A DNA stretch of 64,000 bases, taken from Spirogloea muscicola (Eukaryota > Streptophyta > Zygnematophyceae > Spirogloeales > Spirogloeaceae). The stretch lies in contig WELB01000040.1 in NCBI GenBank assembly GCA_009602725.1, positions 19,687 through 83,686 of the forward strand, written 5' to 3'. Positions within the stretch are counted from its first letter, which is position 1, and each line of letters starts with the position of its first letter. A model generated the notes under the pieces. That model ran no database searches. It was not told the DNA's origin and saw only the letters and a program-made list of their open reading frames with translations. Of this stretch, positions 20,601 through 30,600 are shown piece by piece. The translations under genes and the position numbers were made by a program.

Positions 20601-21637
20601 CCACTGCGCCTAGCCCTCCTCGGGAGGTAGAGCGGCCGGCTGCTGAGGCAGCGGCTGCTGCGGAGCCAGCAGTGGCTGCTGCGGGGCAAGTCCCTGAGGG
20701 GCACGCCAAGCTCAGGGCCGCGAACCACGAGGGCCTGTCGGCTGGGGAGATGCAACTTGTTGCACTCCTCATGGAGCACTTGAAGGCAGCCAAGGCTGAA
20801 CTGGACCCGTCCTCCCACGCCCTACTGGGGGCGTTGCGTGAGGACGTGCAAAGCTTGCTCGGCCAGCTTTGCACCGGCGAGAGGCATTTGCAAGGGGTTG
20901 GAGCTGACGTGCATCTTATGCGCCGGAGCTGGGGGAATCCTGCGCTGGACTTGCCAGGGCCGCCCGATGTCGGCAATACTTTGGTAAACCGGGTTGACTC
21001 CAAGCGTAGCTCAGCGATATAATTGATCGAGTGATTTGTGCTGGATGTCACGGACGTATCAGCAAGACGAGCTTGCCGCCACTTATGTCGTCGGAGATCC
21101 CCGTGGTATGATTGTATCAAGAAGACTTCCACGCCAGAGGTGTGCACACCTGGAAATTCTTCTAGGGCTCGCTCACCAACATGTAAGGTGAGATTCATGG
21201 GGAGCTGGAAATCCGCGGTGGGTTGGATGCTATTCGTATTGCAGAGACTTAGAGGACCATGTGCGGCGATTTAGGCTGCTGGTTTCAAGGCTGCGCAACG
21301 AGCCTATCGGGCTGTCGATCAGTGCCAGCGCTTTGAGGCTTGGCTTCCCGAGCCGATGCGGAGGTGAGTCACTGTGGACGCCGTGAGCTCGCAGCCCTCG
21401 CAACTTGCCCAAGCTGGTGGAGCACGCCAGGAAGGTGCTAAACACATCTTCGAGTGTACTGGGCAATTGCTCCCTGCTCGAGGCGGGAGTATCTGCTGTG
21501 GCAGAGAGGGACCAAAGGAGTTTCGGCCTAAGGAGGGGCTGAACATTTGGCCCATGAGTGGCTTGGAGGACCGAGCTATGGAGGGATATCATTGCTTTTG
21601 CTGCGGCGATAAGAACCACCTCATCCAAGACCCGGTT
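20601..21637 (+). pseudogene. gag remnant with CCHC knuckle
   Basis: The frame from about 20672 reads A-A-A-G-Q-V-P-E-G-H-A-K-L-R-A-A-N-H-E-G, then L-S-A-G-E-M-Q-L-V-A-L-L-M-E-H-L. This is the same gag as on the minus strand at 13.7 kb, with only one pentapeptide unit. Broken frames follow, and a knuckle H-C-F-C-C-G-D-K-N-H-L-I-Q-D lies near 21590-21632. The polymerase genes that should follow are absent. Confidence 0.8.
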
Positions 21638-21730
21638 TGGTGAAGTGGCTCGAGTATGGGCCTGAGCACATCAAGTGGAGCCCTACGGCCAATGTGGCAA
21701 ATCATCTGCCTGCTCTCTCGGAACACCTAG
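21638..21730 (+). pseudogene. Chromodomain fragment
   Basis: It reads V-K-W-L-E-Y-G-P-E-H-I-K-W-S-P-T-A-N-V-A, then L-P-A-L-S-E-H-L, which matches the chromodomain end of the family at 3300. It comes directly after the gag knuckle, so protease, reverse transcriptase and integrase core have been deleted. The 3' part of this element continues at 27749 after the nested insertion. Confidence 0.8.
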
Positions 21731-21869
21731 TGTAAGAAACGAGGATCGTCAAGCCCTAAGGACGAGGCGTTGGTGCCGCGATGCAAAAGTCGGAGCCAAA
21801 TATTCAATGGGTCAAAACAAGGTGACAAGCCAACGGTTGAAGTGCAAACAATCCGAAAAATACAAGCGT

Positions 21870-21904
<35 letters not shown>

Positions 21905-22320
21905 AAGCAGTAGCTGCTTCTCCCCCTTAAGTATCCATCGAGGGTCCGCGGAGCCCTGCCTCCGGCCTCATGGAATTATTGAGCGTCCGGCCACTCGCTA
22001 CATGCCCTCACAGAATATGCACTCGCGCCGCCGCCTCCGCCGATGGAGTCGCCGCCGATTGCGGGGACCCGTGCCTAACACTAATACTAGTAGAGTTCTG
22101 TCGCTAGTAGGTGTCTAAATTTAGAAATGTGGCTTTGTCGCCGTCCCGCGCTCGAATTCTAGATTGCTCCCTCATCAGCGTTGCGCGGGTTGTTCGGATT
22201 TGCGCTTTGTCCAATGTCGCACGTCGTCCTTCGCCCGACTGGTAAGGTGGTTGGCCTCCTCAATTCCCTCCAGCTATTATTCCCATGATATTGATGTTCC
22301 ACCGGTGTGACTTCGTTACA
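21731..22320 (-). repeat. Left (3') LTR of the family-3 element
   Basis: It begins TGTAAGAAACGAGGATCGTC and ends CCGGTGTGACTTCGTTACA, about 590 bp. A run of more than 30 G at about 21870-21903 makes it longer than the right LTR; such homopolymers are also prone to assembly error. Confidence 0.9.
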
Positions 22321-22603
22321 CAGCTCTCTCCTTCAAGGCGTTGCGTGCTCGCACGCCCATTTTTCCCTTGACCTTAGTACGGTAAGCGTTTACTATGTCC
22401 GCTGCGTTCTCGATACTCTCGGCTGGTTCCCAGGAGTCATTGCTTTCATCAAAACTTGTCCACCGAACAAGCCATTCCCATGTCCCATTTGTCGAATTTC
22501 TGCCATCCAGAATCTTGTCAACCTCGTGTTCCTCGCTGCCATTAGGCCCAATCATGGGGGGTCTCGTAGCTTGCCTTCCAGAAAAGGTCAAAGGGTCACT
22601 CAC
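22316..22603 (-). pseudogene. Chromodomain at the integrase end
   Basis: The frame reads E-H-E-V-D-K-I-L-D-G-R, then W-E-W-L-V-R-W-T-S-F-D-E-S-N-D-S-W-E-P-A and I-V-N-A-Y. This is the chromodomain pattern with three aromatic positions (W, W, W) as in plant and fungal chromoviruses. This stretch is open to a stop at the LTR border. It belongs to a different lineage from the chromodomain at 3300. Confidence 0.85.
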
Positions 22604-23279
22604 GCAATTGGCTACATGGAAATTCTAATGTGTATTTGCCAATCTCTAGGTAAGTCCAATTCATGAGTTGTTGGAAAGACAACTTTGACGACTTTGAATG
22701 ACCCAGTGTAACGAGGTATAGCTTAGACGTTAGAATCAAGCGCCTTGTATCGGATATGTCTGGTGGCAATAAGACCAAGTCTCCCAAGTTGGAGGAAACA
22801 TCCCGCCTTTTTCTGTTTGCGTGCCGACTTTGGCTAGCTTGTGCATGGCGGGTGTGGTGTTTTGCCTTCTCCAAATTGTCTTTCGACGTTTGTAGAAACG
22901 CTTGACCAACAGGATTGAGAGGATTGCCTGTCAGTATTGACAGAGCTCAGAGGGTCCTTCGGATGCTTTCCATAATTAAGGAAGCATGGTGTGAAGCCCG
23001 TCGATTCGCTGATCGAGTTGTTGTTGTAAGCGAACTCTACTGCTGGGAGGAGAATGTCCCAGCCCTTTGCTGCCGACCTTAGCAATTCTTCAAAGTGTTC
23101 TGTTGGCCCTTTCAGTCTGGCCATCCGTCTGAGGATGAAACGCCGTTGACTTAGCCAACTTGGTTCCCAAAGCTTCGAATATTCCTTTCCCGAATCGGCT
23201 GGTCAAGCGTGGGTCTCATCCGACACAATGACCTTTGGAAGACCAAAGTTCCTGAACACCAGGTTGAAAAACACTTTGG
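22604..23279 (-). pseudogene. Integrase core end and C-terminal part
   Basis: Frames here give E-F-A-Y-N-N-N-S-I-S-E-S-T-G-F-T-P-C-F and N-Y-G-K-H-P (23124 downwards), then a G-D-L-V-L-L-P region (22874 downwards). The catalytic core between 23130 and 23280 is badly broken. Confidence 0.75.
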
Positions 23280-23846
23280 CTAGGTCAATTGCATAAATGG
23301 CAGTCTTTCCGCTTCGACTTTCACCACCTTACTCAACTTATCAACCACGACAAATATCGCATCATTCCCTGCACTTGTCTTTGGCAAGCCCGTGACCAAA
23401 ACCATGGTCACGAACTCCAAGGTATACTCCGGTATTGGGAGAGGCTGGAAAAGGCCTTGGGCCGCTTGGTTAACATGTTTGTTAGCTTGGCATGCCTCAC
23501 ATGTTGAGACATATTCTTTGACCGTTTTGTCCATATTGGGCCAATAAATTGGCACCTTCTCGATTGTCTTAGCTTCGCCCATGTGTCCCGAGATTGCCGT
23601 ATCATGACATTCTCTCATGACCTGAGTTTTAAGCCATTTTTGATCGGGTATACAGAGTCTTCGCCTCCCTTTGTCAACCAGATACCACCGGGGGCTTTCG
23701 TGGACATATTTGTCGGATCCCTCTCCATCAAAGGGAGTGCCTACTGGATAATGGCTTGCCACTTCTAGGAGGAAAGCCGGGTCTGGCCCAATTGTATTCA
23801 TTACGTTGAGTTCCCTCTGACTCCTTCGGGAGAGGGCATCAGCCAC
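23280..23846 (-). pseudogene. Integrase zinc domain and start of the core
   Basis: A 188-codon frame begins at the RNase H end (A-D-A-L-S-R-R, the last catalytic D included). It then has the HHCC zinc domain (C-H-D-T-A-I-S-G-H-M-G, C-E-A-C-Q-A-N-K) and V-V-V-D-K-L-S-K-V. The first aspartate expected before L-V-T-G-L-P is replaced (V-T-M-V-L-V), so the integrase would be inactive. Confidence 0.8.
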
Positions 23847-25104
23847 AATGTTGTCCTTGCCTTAAGGTAATTGATCTCAAAGTAGTACTCCTGCAGGATT
23901 TCAACCCATCTGGCTTGCCTTCTGTTTGATTGTGGTTGCGCTTGTAAGTATTAAAACGAGTGATGGTCGGACTTTATCTCTATCCTCTGACCTTGTAGGT
24001 AACACCTTTTCAAAAGTTAATTAAAAGGCGTGTACTATGGCCAGTGCTTCCTTCTCATGGGTTGGGTAATTGAAATTCAGCAGGCTTCAGCTTTCTGTTT
24101 TCAAAAGCAATCGGTTGTGGATTAACCCCTTGGTTTTGTGACTGTACCGCCCAAATACTATAATCTGAGGCGTCTGTGGTGACTTCGAAAGGTAAGTCCA
24201 GGTCCGGATGTTCCAGAACGGGAGATGAGTAACTAGTATTTATTTCACAAAGGCTTTCTCCTGAGCAATGGTCCACTAAAAAGCAACCCCCTTCTGCAAA
24301 AGGTCCGTCATGGGCTTGCATATGCTAGCCGTGTTCGTCACGAACTTTCGGTAGTAGTTGGCCAGACCGAGAAACGATCGCAGCTCCTTGACGGTGGTGG
24401 GTTGGCGCCACTGTTCCACGACCTCAACCCCAGAAGTTTCAACCTCTATTCCGCTTTCTGACAGGACGTGGCCTAGAAACTCCACCTTTCTTTTCAGGAT
24501 GTCGCTTTTAAACAGTCAAGCCTATAGCTGATGCGCTATGAGAATTTCCAGCGTGTTCCTTAGGTATTTCCGATGTTCTTCCAACGTTTTGGAAAAGATG
24601 AGGATGTCAGCAAGGGATACCACCACACATTATCCAAGCAAGGATAGGTTGGATAGCTAGGTCGTTCATAAGGCCTTGGAAGGTAGCCGGGGCATTTGCG
24701 AGGCCGATTGGAAGCACGATAAATTCATAGTGCCCATACCGCGTTCGAAATGCGGTCTTGGGTATGTCCTTGTCTGCAATGCAAATTTTATTTGATTGTA
24801 GCCGCTCCGGAGGTCAATTTTGCCGAAGTGCCGGGCCCCACGAAATCGGTCCAGCAATTCGTCTATACAGGGCGATGGGTATTTGCTTTTAATTGTCTGT
24901 TTGTTCAATGCGCGATAGTCCACACACATGCGCAGCGATCCGTCCTTCTTCTTTATAAATAAGACAGGAGCTCCATGTGGGGACTTAGACGGTTGAATAA
25001 AAGCTTTGTCCAAGAGGTCCTCGAGTTGCCGCTTCAACTCCTTGAGCTCCTCAAATTACACTTTATAGATGCCTCGGTATGTTGGGTGGCTTCCATCTTC
25101 CAGA
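23847..25104 (-). pseudogene. Reverse transcriptase and RNase H, family 3
   Basis: 25037 downwards: [16 protein letters not shown], then [12 protein letters not shown] and [10 protein letters not shown]. Near 24620 the catalytic box reads [10 protein letters not shown] where Y-L-D-D is expected. 24485 downwards: L-G-H-V-L-S-E-S-G-I and L-R-S-F-L-G-L-A-N-Y-Y. 24321 downwards: E-V-T-T-D-A-S-D-Y-S-I from RNase H. Several frameshifts and the altered catalytic box make it dead. Confidence 0.85.
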
Positions 25105-25680
25105 TCAATCGTGATCCACCGCCCTCTGGGGTGGAAGACCTCTCAAGAGGTCGTCTGGAAAGACGTCCTTATTGTCCAAGATTATATCTTTGACCTTCGG
25201 CGCTATATGGCCAAATTTCTCCTCAAGAGGAGCGACATTCTTCGTGCTCGTCCTTACCAGTGCCAGAAGGAGTAGATCTCCCTTCACGCAAGCCTTCCTG
25301 AGCTGAATGGCGGTCAAAGCGTTGTCCCTGTGAGCTGTGGAGTCATCTGTTGGTAAGATCATCGACTGGCCATCCTTAGCCACCAAGGTGATTTGGTCCT
25401 TTGACCAATCTATATTGGGGTTGTGTTCGGCTAGCCACGGCTTTTCCAGAAGAACGACGTCACAGGCCGCCAACTTTGTCACGTCCAGCGAGAGGTTCTC
25501 CTTGTGGCGGCCTATTGTGAGCTTCACTGGCCGCATTGCAAGGGAGTTGTCGTGGCGGGATCCATCTGCAAGAACTACTCCGTGATTCCCTTCTTTGACC
25601 TCCGTACGTAGCCCTTTGTCTTTCACAAAGGCTTGCGATACGAAGTTGCCAGATCATCCACTGACCACCAAAGCCACTAT
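25105..25680 (-). pseudogene. Retropepsin-like protease and linker, family 3
   Basis: A 173-codon frame gives K-L-A-A-C-D-V-V-L-L-E-K-P-W-L-A-E-H-N-P (the end of the protease) and F-P-D-D-L-L-R-G-L-P-P-Q-R-A-V-D-H-D (the linker). Just upstream the active-site segment reads V-S-G-stop-S-G-N-F-V-S, where family members have D-S-G-A-S-G-N-F. Both the catalytic aspartate and the frame are therefore lost. Confidence 0.75.
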
Positions 25681-27124
25681 AGGCTCTCCCATCAAGACTC
25701 CTTTAAGCCGTATGGGGTTTCCCTTCCACAATCAGCCCTTTGCGCGAAACTTAACTCCACGGCCGAAGTCGTCTGCTGGTCATCATCAGCTGTCTTCGGA
25801 GACGAGCTTCTCAGTGCAGCCACGATGGCTCTTCCTTGTATCGTCGAGGTATCTTTAACGTCCTATGACTCCACGCAGGGGGCCATTCTGTTGAAGGATA
25901 GTCTTGGTCCTCCAACACCGACGTCAAGAGGGGCCCCGCCGCCTACTGACGTGGTCCGTTTTCCGATTCCGGTCTCTGGCCACTTGGGGCATTCTCTTGC
26001 TAGGTGCCCGACTTCCTTGCGATTGATTGCACCGTATTTCATTGCGGAGTTTGACAAACTCGTCACCACTGAGCCTGGGACCCATCCAATAGTTGGGCTT
26101 ATCCCTTTTGTAGACGACGCCTGCCTAGCCATTCCCCGTAACTCCTTGTAGCTTTTCTCGATCCAAGGCGGCCTAGGTCTACTTCCTTCAGCCTCTTCCG
26201 CGCGGACTTGGGAGTAAAGAGAATCCACCTGAATGGCCACCCGCACCATCTCATCGAATGTCTCCGGTGCCCTGATGTCCACCTCCTTCTCGATGCTAAA
26301 TCTGAGGCCCCGCACAAAGCGGTCCTTTCTGTCGACTTCGCTGACATCGGGAATCTCTAGAAGCAAAGTCTGGAATTTCTGGACATATTTCTGTACTGTT
26401 CCAATTCGCCGAGGCACAGCCAGCTTGTCTCTGGAGATGCGGATGGGGTCAATGGGCATAAATTGCATAAATTGCTTCGTCTGAAATTCATCACTTGAGA
26501 TGTAACCGTCTACTTCCGACTCCACAACGGATATCCACCAGATGACAGCATTCCCACCTGAAAAGTGGAGGCAAAAACTGGTTTTTCCTCCATCATTACC
26601 TTAGATAGTGTAAGATACTGGCCCGTCTGGAAAAGCCATGGCCTGACATCACCGTCTCCATTGAAAAATCGGGTTCGCCACTTTCAGTGCAACGAGCCCT
26701 CTGATTGGCTCGCACTTCGTTGCCAAATTGGGATGCATAGAAGCTTTGCCAACTCTTTCTTCTGCTTTATCCAACTCCTGCCAAAGATCGTTCCGTTCAG
26801 CTTTGAGCCGCTGGACCTCCGCCGACAGGACTTCCATGGCAGAGATGACCGCCTGCGTGCCATGTCCACACCGTCTCCCGGGTCCGGTTCGCTCTCACCC
26901 CCGTCCGGGTCGGTTTCCGCCTCCAAGAGCGCACCTCTGCCATCACCGTCACCCAACAGCTGCGGCCCGCTAGGACCAGTGGACTCACCCACGATTGCTG
27001 CGAGCGGGACATCCAGCCGCTCGCTCGCAGGGGTGGTGGCCACGGTATTCGGCCGCTCGCTCGCAGAGGTGGTGGCCGCTGCGGCCGATCCCTTTCGCTT
27101 CTTGGCACCGTTCTTGCCTGCCAT
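25681..27124 (-). pseudogene. gag, family 3
   Basis: The likely start is ATG at 27124 (M-A-G-K-N-G-A-K-K-R-K), followed by a serine/alanine-rich stretch with two A-S-E-R-P/L units and a coiled-coil-like part (V-L-S-A-E-V-Q-R-L-K-A-E-R-N). The gag core lies at 26525-25863 (V-Q-K-Y-V-Q-K-F-Q-T-L-L, D-R-F-V-R-G-L-R). The zinc knuckle has lost its first cysteines (I-N-R-K-E-V-G-H-L-A-R-E-C). There are at least two frame breaks. Confidence 0.75.
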
Positions 27125-27159
27125 TGACGCGTCACACCCTGTGATTGCGCCGAAAAGGC

Positions 27160-27178
27160 TTGTTTCCTCAGATACCAC
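27160..27178 (-). promoter_or_regulatory. Primer-binding site of the family-3 element
   Basis: Directly inside the right LTR the minus strand reads TGGTATCTGAGG. This is one base away over the first nine from TGGTATCAGAGC, the usual site for initiator tRNA-Met in plant retrotransposons. It marks this end as the 5' end of the element and supports the LTR boundary. Confidence 0.75.
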
Positions 27179-27748
27179 CGTAGGAAATGAGGATCGTCGA
27201 GCCCTAAGGACGAGGTGTCGGTGCCGCATAGCAAAAGTCGGAGCCAAATATTCAATGAGTCAAAACAAGGTAAGAAGCCAACGGTTGAAGTGCATACAAT
27301 CCGGAATACAAGCGCCTGGGGGGTGGTAAGCAAGAGCTGCTTCTCCCGCTTAAGTACCCATCGATGTTCCGCGGAGCACTGCCTCCGGCCTCATGGAATT
27401 ATTGAGCGTCCGGCCAATTGCCACCAGCCCTCACAGAATATGCACCCGTGGCCGCCGCCCTCCGCCGCTGAAGTCGCCGCCGATTGCGGGGACCCGTGCC
27501 TAATCATACTAATACTAGTAGAGTTCTGACGCTAGTAGGTGTCTATATTTGAAATTGTGGCTTTGTCTCCGTTGCGCTCTGGAAATCTAGATTGCTCCCT
27601 CATCAGCGTTGCGCGTGTTATTCAGATTTGAGCTTTGTCCAATGTCGCGCGTCGTCCTTCGCCCGACTGGTGAGGTAGTTGGCCTCCTCAGTACCCTCCA
27701 GCTATCATTTCCATGATAGTGATGTTCCACCGGTGTGACTTTGTTACA
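27179..27748 (-). repeat. Right (5') LTR of the family-3 element
   Basis: It reads CGTAGGAAATGAGGATCGTC at the left and ends CCGGTGTGACTTTGTTACA. It is about 570 bp and very similar to the left LTR apart from the short G run. The first base of TG has mutated to C. Confidence 0.9.
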
Positions 27749-28153
27749 CCTAGCCAAGGGTAGTGATCGTCCTAGGCTTGGTCAAGGGCGCATCCGTCCA
27801 CCCGTGGCCGCCGCCTCCGCCGCTGAAGTCGCCGCCGATTGCGGGGACCCGTGCCTAATAATACTAATACTAGTAGAGTTCTGACGCTAGTAGGTGTCTA
27901 TATTTGAAATTGTGGCTTTGTCTCCGTTGCGCTCTGGAAATCTAGATTGCTCCCTCATCAGCGTTGCGCGTGTTATTCAGATTTGAGCTTTGTCCAATGT
28001 CGCGCGTCGTCCTTCGCCCGACTGGTGAGGTAGTTGGCCTCCTCAGTACCCTCCAGCTATCATTTCCATGATAGTGATGTTCCACCGGTGTGACTTTGTT
28101 ACACCTAGCCAAGGGTAGTGATCGTCCTAGGCTTGGTCAAGGGCGCATCCGTC
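27442..28153. repeat. 356-bp tandem duplication of LTR end and flank
   Basis: The segment from CACCCGTGGCCGCCGCC through the LTR terminus and about 49 bp of flanking DNA (ending GGGCGCATCCGTC) is present twice in tandem (27442-27797 and 27798-28153). The copies are almost identical, so the duplication is recent and happened after insertion of the element. Confidence 0.9.
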
Positions 28154-28224
28154 GGGCGTAACAACATACCTGCCAACTCCTTTCTCGTTGTTCCCGAGGA
28201 CGTGAACACCAGTGTGGGGAGGTG
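28154..28224 (+). other. 3' tail of the interrupted chromodomain element
   Basis: The sequence (TTTCTCGTTGTTCCCGAGGA, CGTGAACACCAGTGTGGGGA) matches the stretch between chromodomain and LTR in the minus-strand element at 3166-3220. It shows that the host element of the family-3 insertion continues here. Confidence 0.7.
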
Positions 28225-28815
28225 TGTAATGATCACACCACCACCACTGGTTGTGCCACACGGTGCTGTTGAGTTCCATGACCGCTACCGCTTGATGGAC
28301 AAGTGGCTCGTCCAGGTAGCGGGCGGGTGGCTTGACAGACAAGTGGCCCGCCCAGGTGCGGGCGAGTCCCGTTCGTCCCGGAATAAGCCCTCGCCAGGTT
28401 CCATCCTGCCAAGGGAGGACCTCGGCCCGCCGAAAGGGCAGGCCTTGGGGTGACCCGCTCACACCCTAGGAAGGGGGTTGGCACGGAGGAAGCACCAGGA
28501 GCCATGGGCCGAGACCCAAGAGAAGTTCAGACTGGTGAAACCCACGAACAGCCTTGCCGCTGCCTACCGCCGCGCACCCGCCGCAGCCTGCTGCGAGGCT
28601 TGCTGCGGGGTTGTCCATGGCCCCTTGGGGAACAGCTGCTGGCTTGCGCCCAGGGGGTGAAGTCGCTGCCAGACGGCGGCGCGACAAGGCTTGTCTTCCG
28701 CTGCGCCTATGCGCTAGTGCTTCACCGTGTTGTGGGTTCGCTTCTTAATTCCTGTAGCCGAACACGACAAGGACGACTCTAAGTCACTCCTTGTGTAGGG
28801 GCGAGGTCCTTTAAA
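28225..28815 (+). repeat. Family-1 LTR, plus orientation
   Basis: It begins TGTAATGATCACACC and follows the family-1 order to GTGTAGGGGCGAGGTCCTTT. The final TTACA has decayed to TTAAA. It is the 3' LTR of the element interrupted at 21731. It is about 590 bp, longer than other copies because of an insertion in the first 100 bp. Confidence 0.75.
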
Positions 28816-29248
28816 CTTCTCCTCGACAGGTCTGGCCCTCGGGGTGGGCCTCCTGGGGCCCGCCCCTCGGGGTGGGCCCTTGGGGCGAATCCCACACGCC
28901 CCCGGAGAGGGGGGTTGGCACGAGGAAGCACTAGGGTCTGGGGCAGAGACCAGACAGAAGTTGGGACGGTGGAGCCCAGAGAGAGGCGCAGCCCTGCTGC
29001 TGCCTGCTGCAGCCCGTCACCGGCAGGTCGCTGCCGCTGCGAGGCGTCCGTGGCTGGCCCTTGGTGGGCTAGCTGCTGGCTGGGGCCCAGGGGGTGGACG
29101 CTGTCTGACGGCGGCGCCACAAAGCAAAGTCCTCCGCTGCGCAGATGCGCGTGTGCTTCTTCGTGTCGGGGGTTTGCTCCTGAATCCTGTACAGCCAAAT
29201 CAAGTAAGGACCACTCATCTAAGTGCGTGTGTAGGGCGGGTTGTTACA
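28816..29248 (+). repeat. Family-2 LTR, 3' part (5' LTR of element B)
   Basis: It starts in GACAGGTCTGGCCCTCGGGG and runs through GGGGCAGAGACCAGACAGAA and CTTGGTGGGCTAGCTGCTGG to TGTTACA at 29248. It closely matches 41443-41953. The first 250 bp or so of the LTR are missing. A primer-binding site follows. Confidence 0.75.
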
Positions 29249-29262
29249 TCTGGTGTCAGATA
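29249..29262 (+). promoter_or_regulatory. Primer-binding site of element B
   Basis: Directly after the LTR end TTACA the sequence is TCTGGTGTCAGATA. A T-rich spacer of two bases and TGGTGTCAGA is a usual arrangement for tRNA-primed Ty3/gypsy elements in plants. It fixes the orientation of element B as plus. Confidence 0.6.
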
Positions 29263-30600
29263 AATTTTTGCATTTTGCAGTCTTGTGACGTATACAGACT
29301 GCCGATGCAAGGACCCTCCTGATGCTCTGGCCTGACGTCTTCGTTGAGTGGAAAGAACACTGCCAGAGCGGGTACGTGGTGCTGCGTTCGGGTTGGCAAT
29401 CGTCATATTGCTCCCGGGCGCCACAATCTCACATCGGTTGCCAGAAACTATTTTGAAGCGTACCACGTCTGTCGGCGGATGGCCTACGTGTGAGTGGGGG
29501 TTGAAACCCCCAGCCGCTGGGCGGTAAAGGTTAATCGTTCCACCAAGCTCGGCTTTGTGCTCCGGTCTTGGACCTTCTCTGCAGTTTCTTGTCTGCCATG
29601 CTGTTTGAAGGTACGGGGTAGCGCGCTGTCCTGCTTGCTCGCTTGCTGGTGGCCACCATAACTGCGGTTTCTTGCAATCCAGTATGGAGGCGCGATATAC
29701 TGACCAATGAGACTGAATTGATCAAGCAGTGTTTCCCCTGGAAGGCATGGATTTTGTAAAACTCCAGTGCGCACCCCAGTCCTTCTCGGCCGGCGGTATA
29801 AGCGCGGCTGCAGTGGAGGAGATCGTCAAAGAACTGGCACAGCAGACGGCTTCCGGCCAGGAGGGCCTGTCGCTGGAGGACTTGCGCTGAGTCACACTCC
29901 CCACGGAGCATCTGGAGGCGGCGATGGCTGTCATGGACCCTGCCTCACACGCCCTGCTGGAAGCGTTTTGCAAGGAGGTGCAGGCCACGCTCAATGGGTA
30001 TGGTGTCGCTGAGTGTTGGCTGAAGCGGGTTATTCATTGGTTGCACAACGGCCAAGGCCAGGCGAACAACCTTGAAGGGGGGAGGTGCAAGGCCCGCTCG
30101 GCTGGCTCAGGACGGCGACGGCTCAGGAGGGCCAGGGCCCAGGTGCATGGATTGCACGAGGCCCAGGTGCATGGGTTGCACCAAGGCCAGAGCCAGGCGA
30201 ACACTCTCCGCGCACCGCGCGCCTTCTCTCCTCGTCGTGTCGCCCGTCCGCACTCCGGAAGTAGCCTGGCCAGATGGAGCGCGGGAACCTCCACGTCTGG
30301 CTGACGTAATAACGGATTGGTTCGTGAATTTTGGCACGGCGGAGGCGGCAAGAGTGCATCTTGCCGCCGCATACCTCACCGGCGAGCCTCACCAGTGCTG
30401 GAAATGCGTGAATAAAGCTCCACTCCCGCAATGTACAATACATGTGAGCTTTCCCGCCCTCTTTGGCCATTGTGTTTGGTTGGTCCATATACGCAAGCTG
30501 GGGGCTGGCGTGGACACCATGGTGACAGAGGCATTCATGGGGTTCTCCTTCGATGGCGACGCAGGACGCAAGCTTACATAATCACCGATCAATCGCTCTC
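29263..30600 (+). pseudogene. Leader and gag remnant of element B
   Basis: The leader shares GGACCTTCTCTGCAGTT and CAGCCGCTGGGCGG with element C at 32920-33000. Gag follows in broken frames. The conserved part near 29924-29990 reads M-D-P-A-S-H-A-L-L-E-A-F-C-K-E-V-Q-A-T-L. A small repeat gives two H-G-L-H-E/Q-A/G-Q units near 30150. I see no intact frame. Confidence 0.7.

Larger units (their letters stand above)
21731..27748 (-). mobile_element. Complete but inactive Ty3/gypsy chromodomain element, family 3
   Basis: The 6,018-bp element has two LTRs (21731-22320 and 27179-27748), TGTAAG...GTTACA ends and a 5-bp target-site duplication CCTAG (21726-21730 and 27749-27753). On the minus strand the order is gag, protease, reverse transcriptase, RNase H, integrase, chromodomain, as in chromoviruses. 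All genes carry frameshifts or stops. It interrupted an older chromodomain element, whose halves lie at 21638-21730 and 27749-28224. A related solo LTR lies at 44580-45225. Confidence 0.9.
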
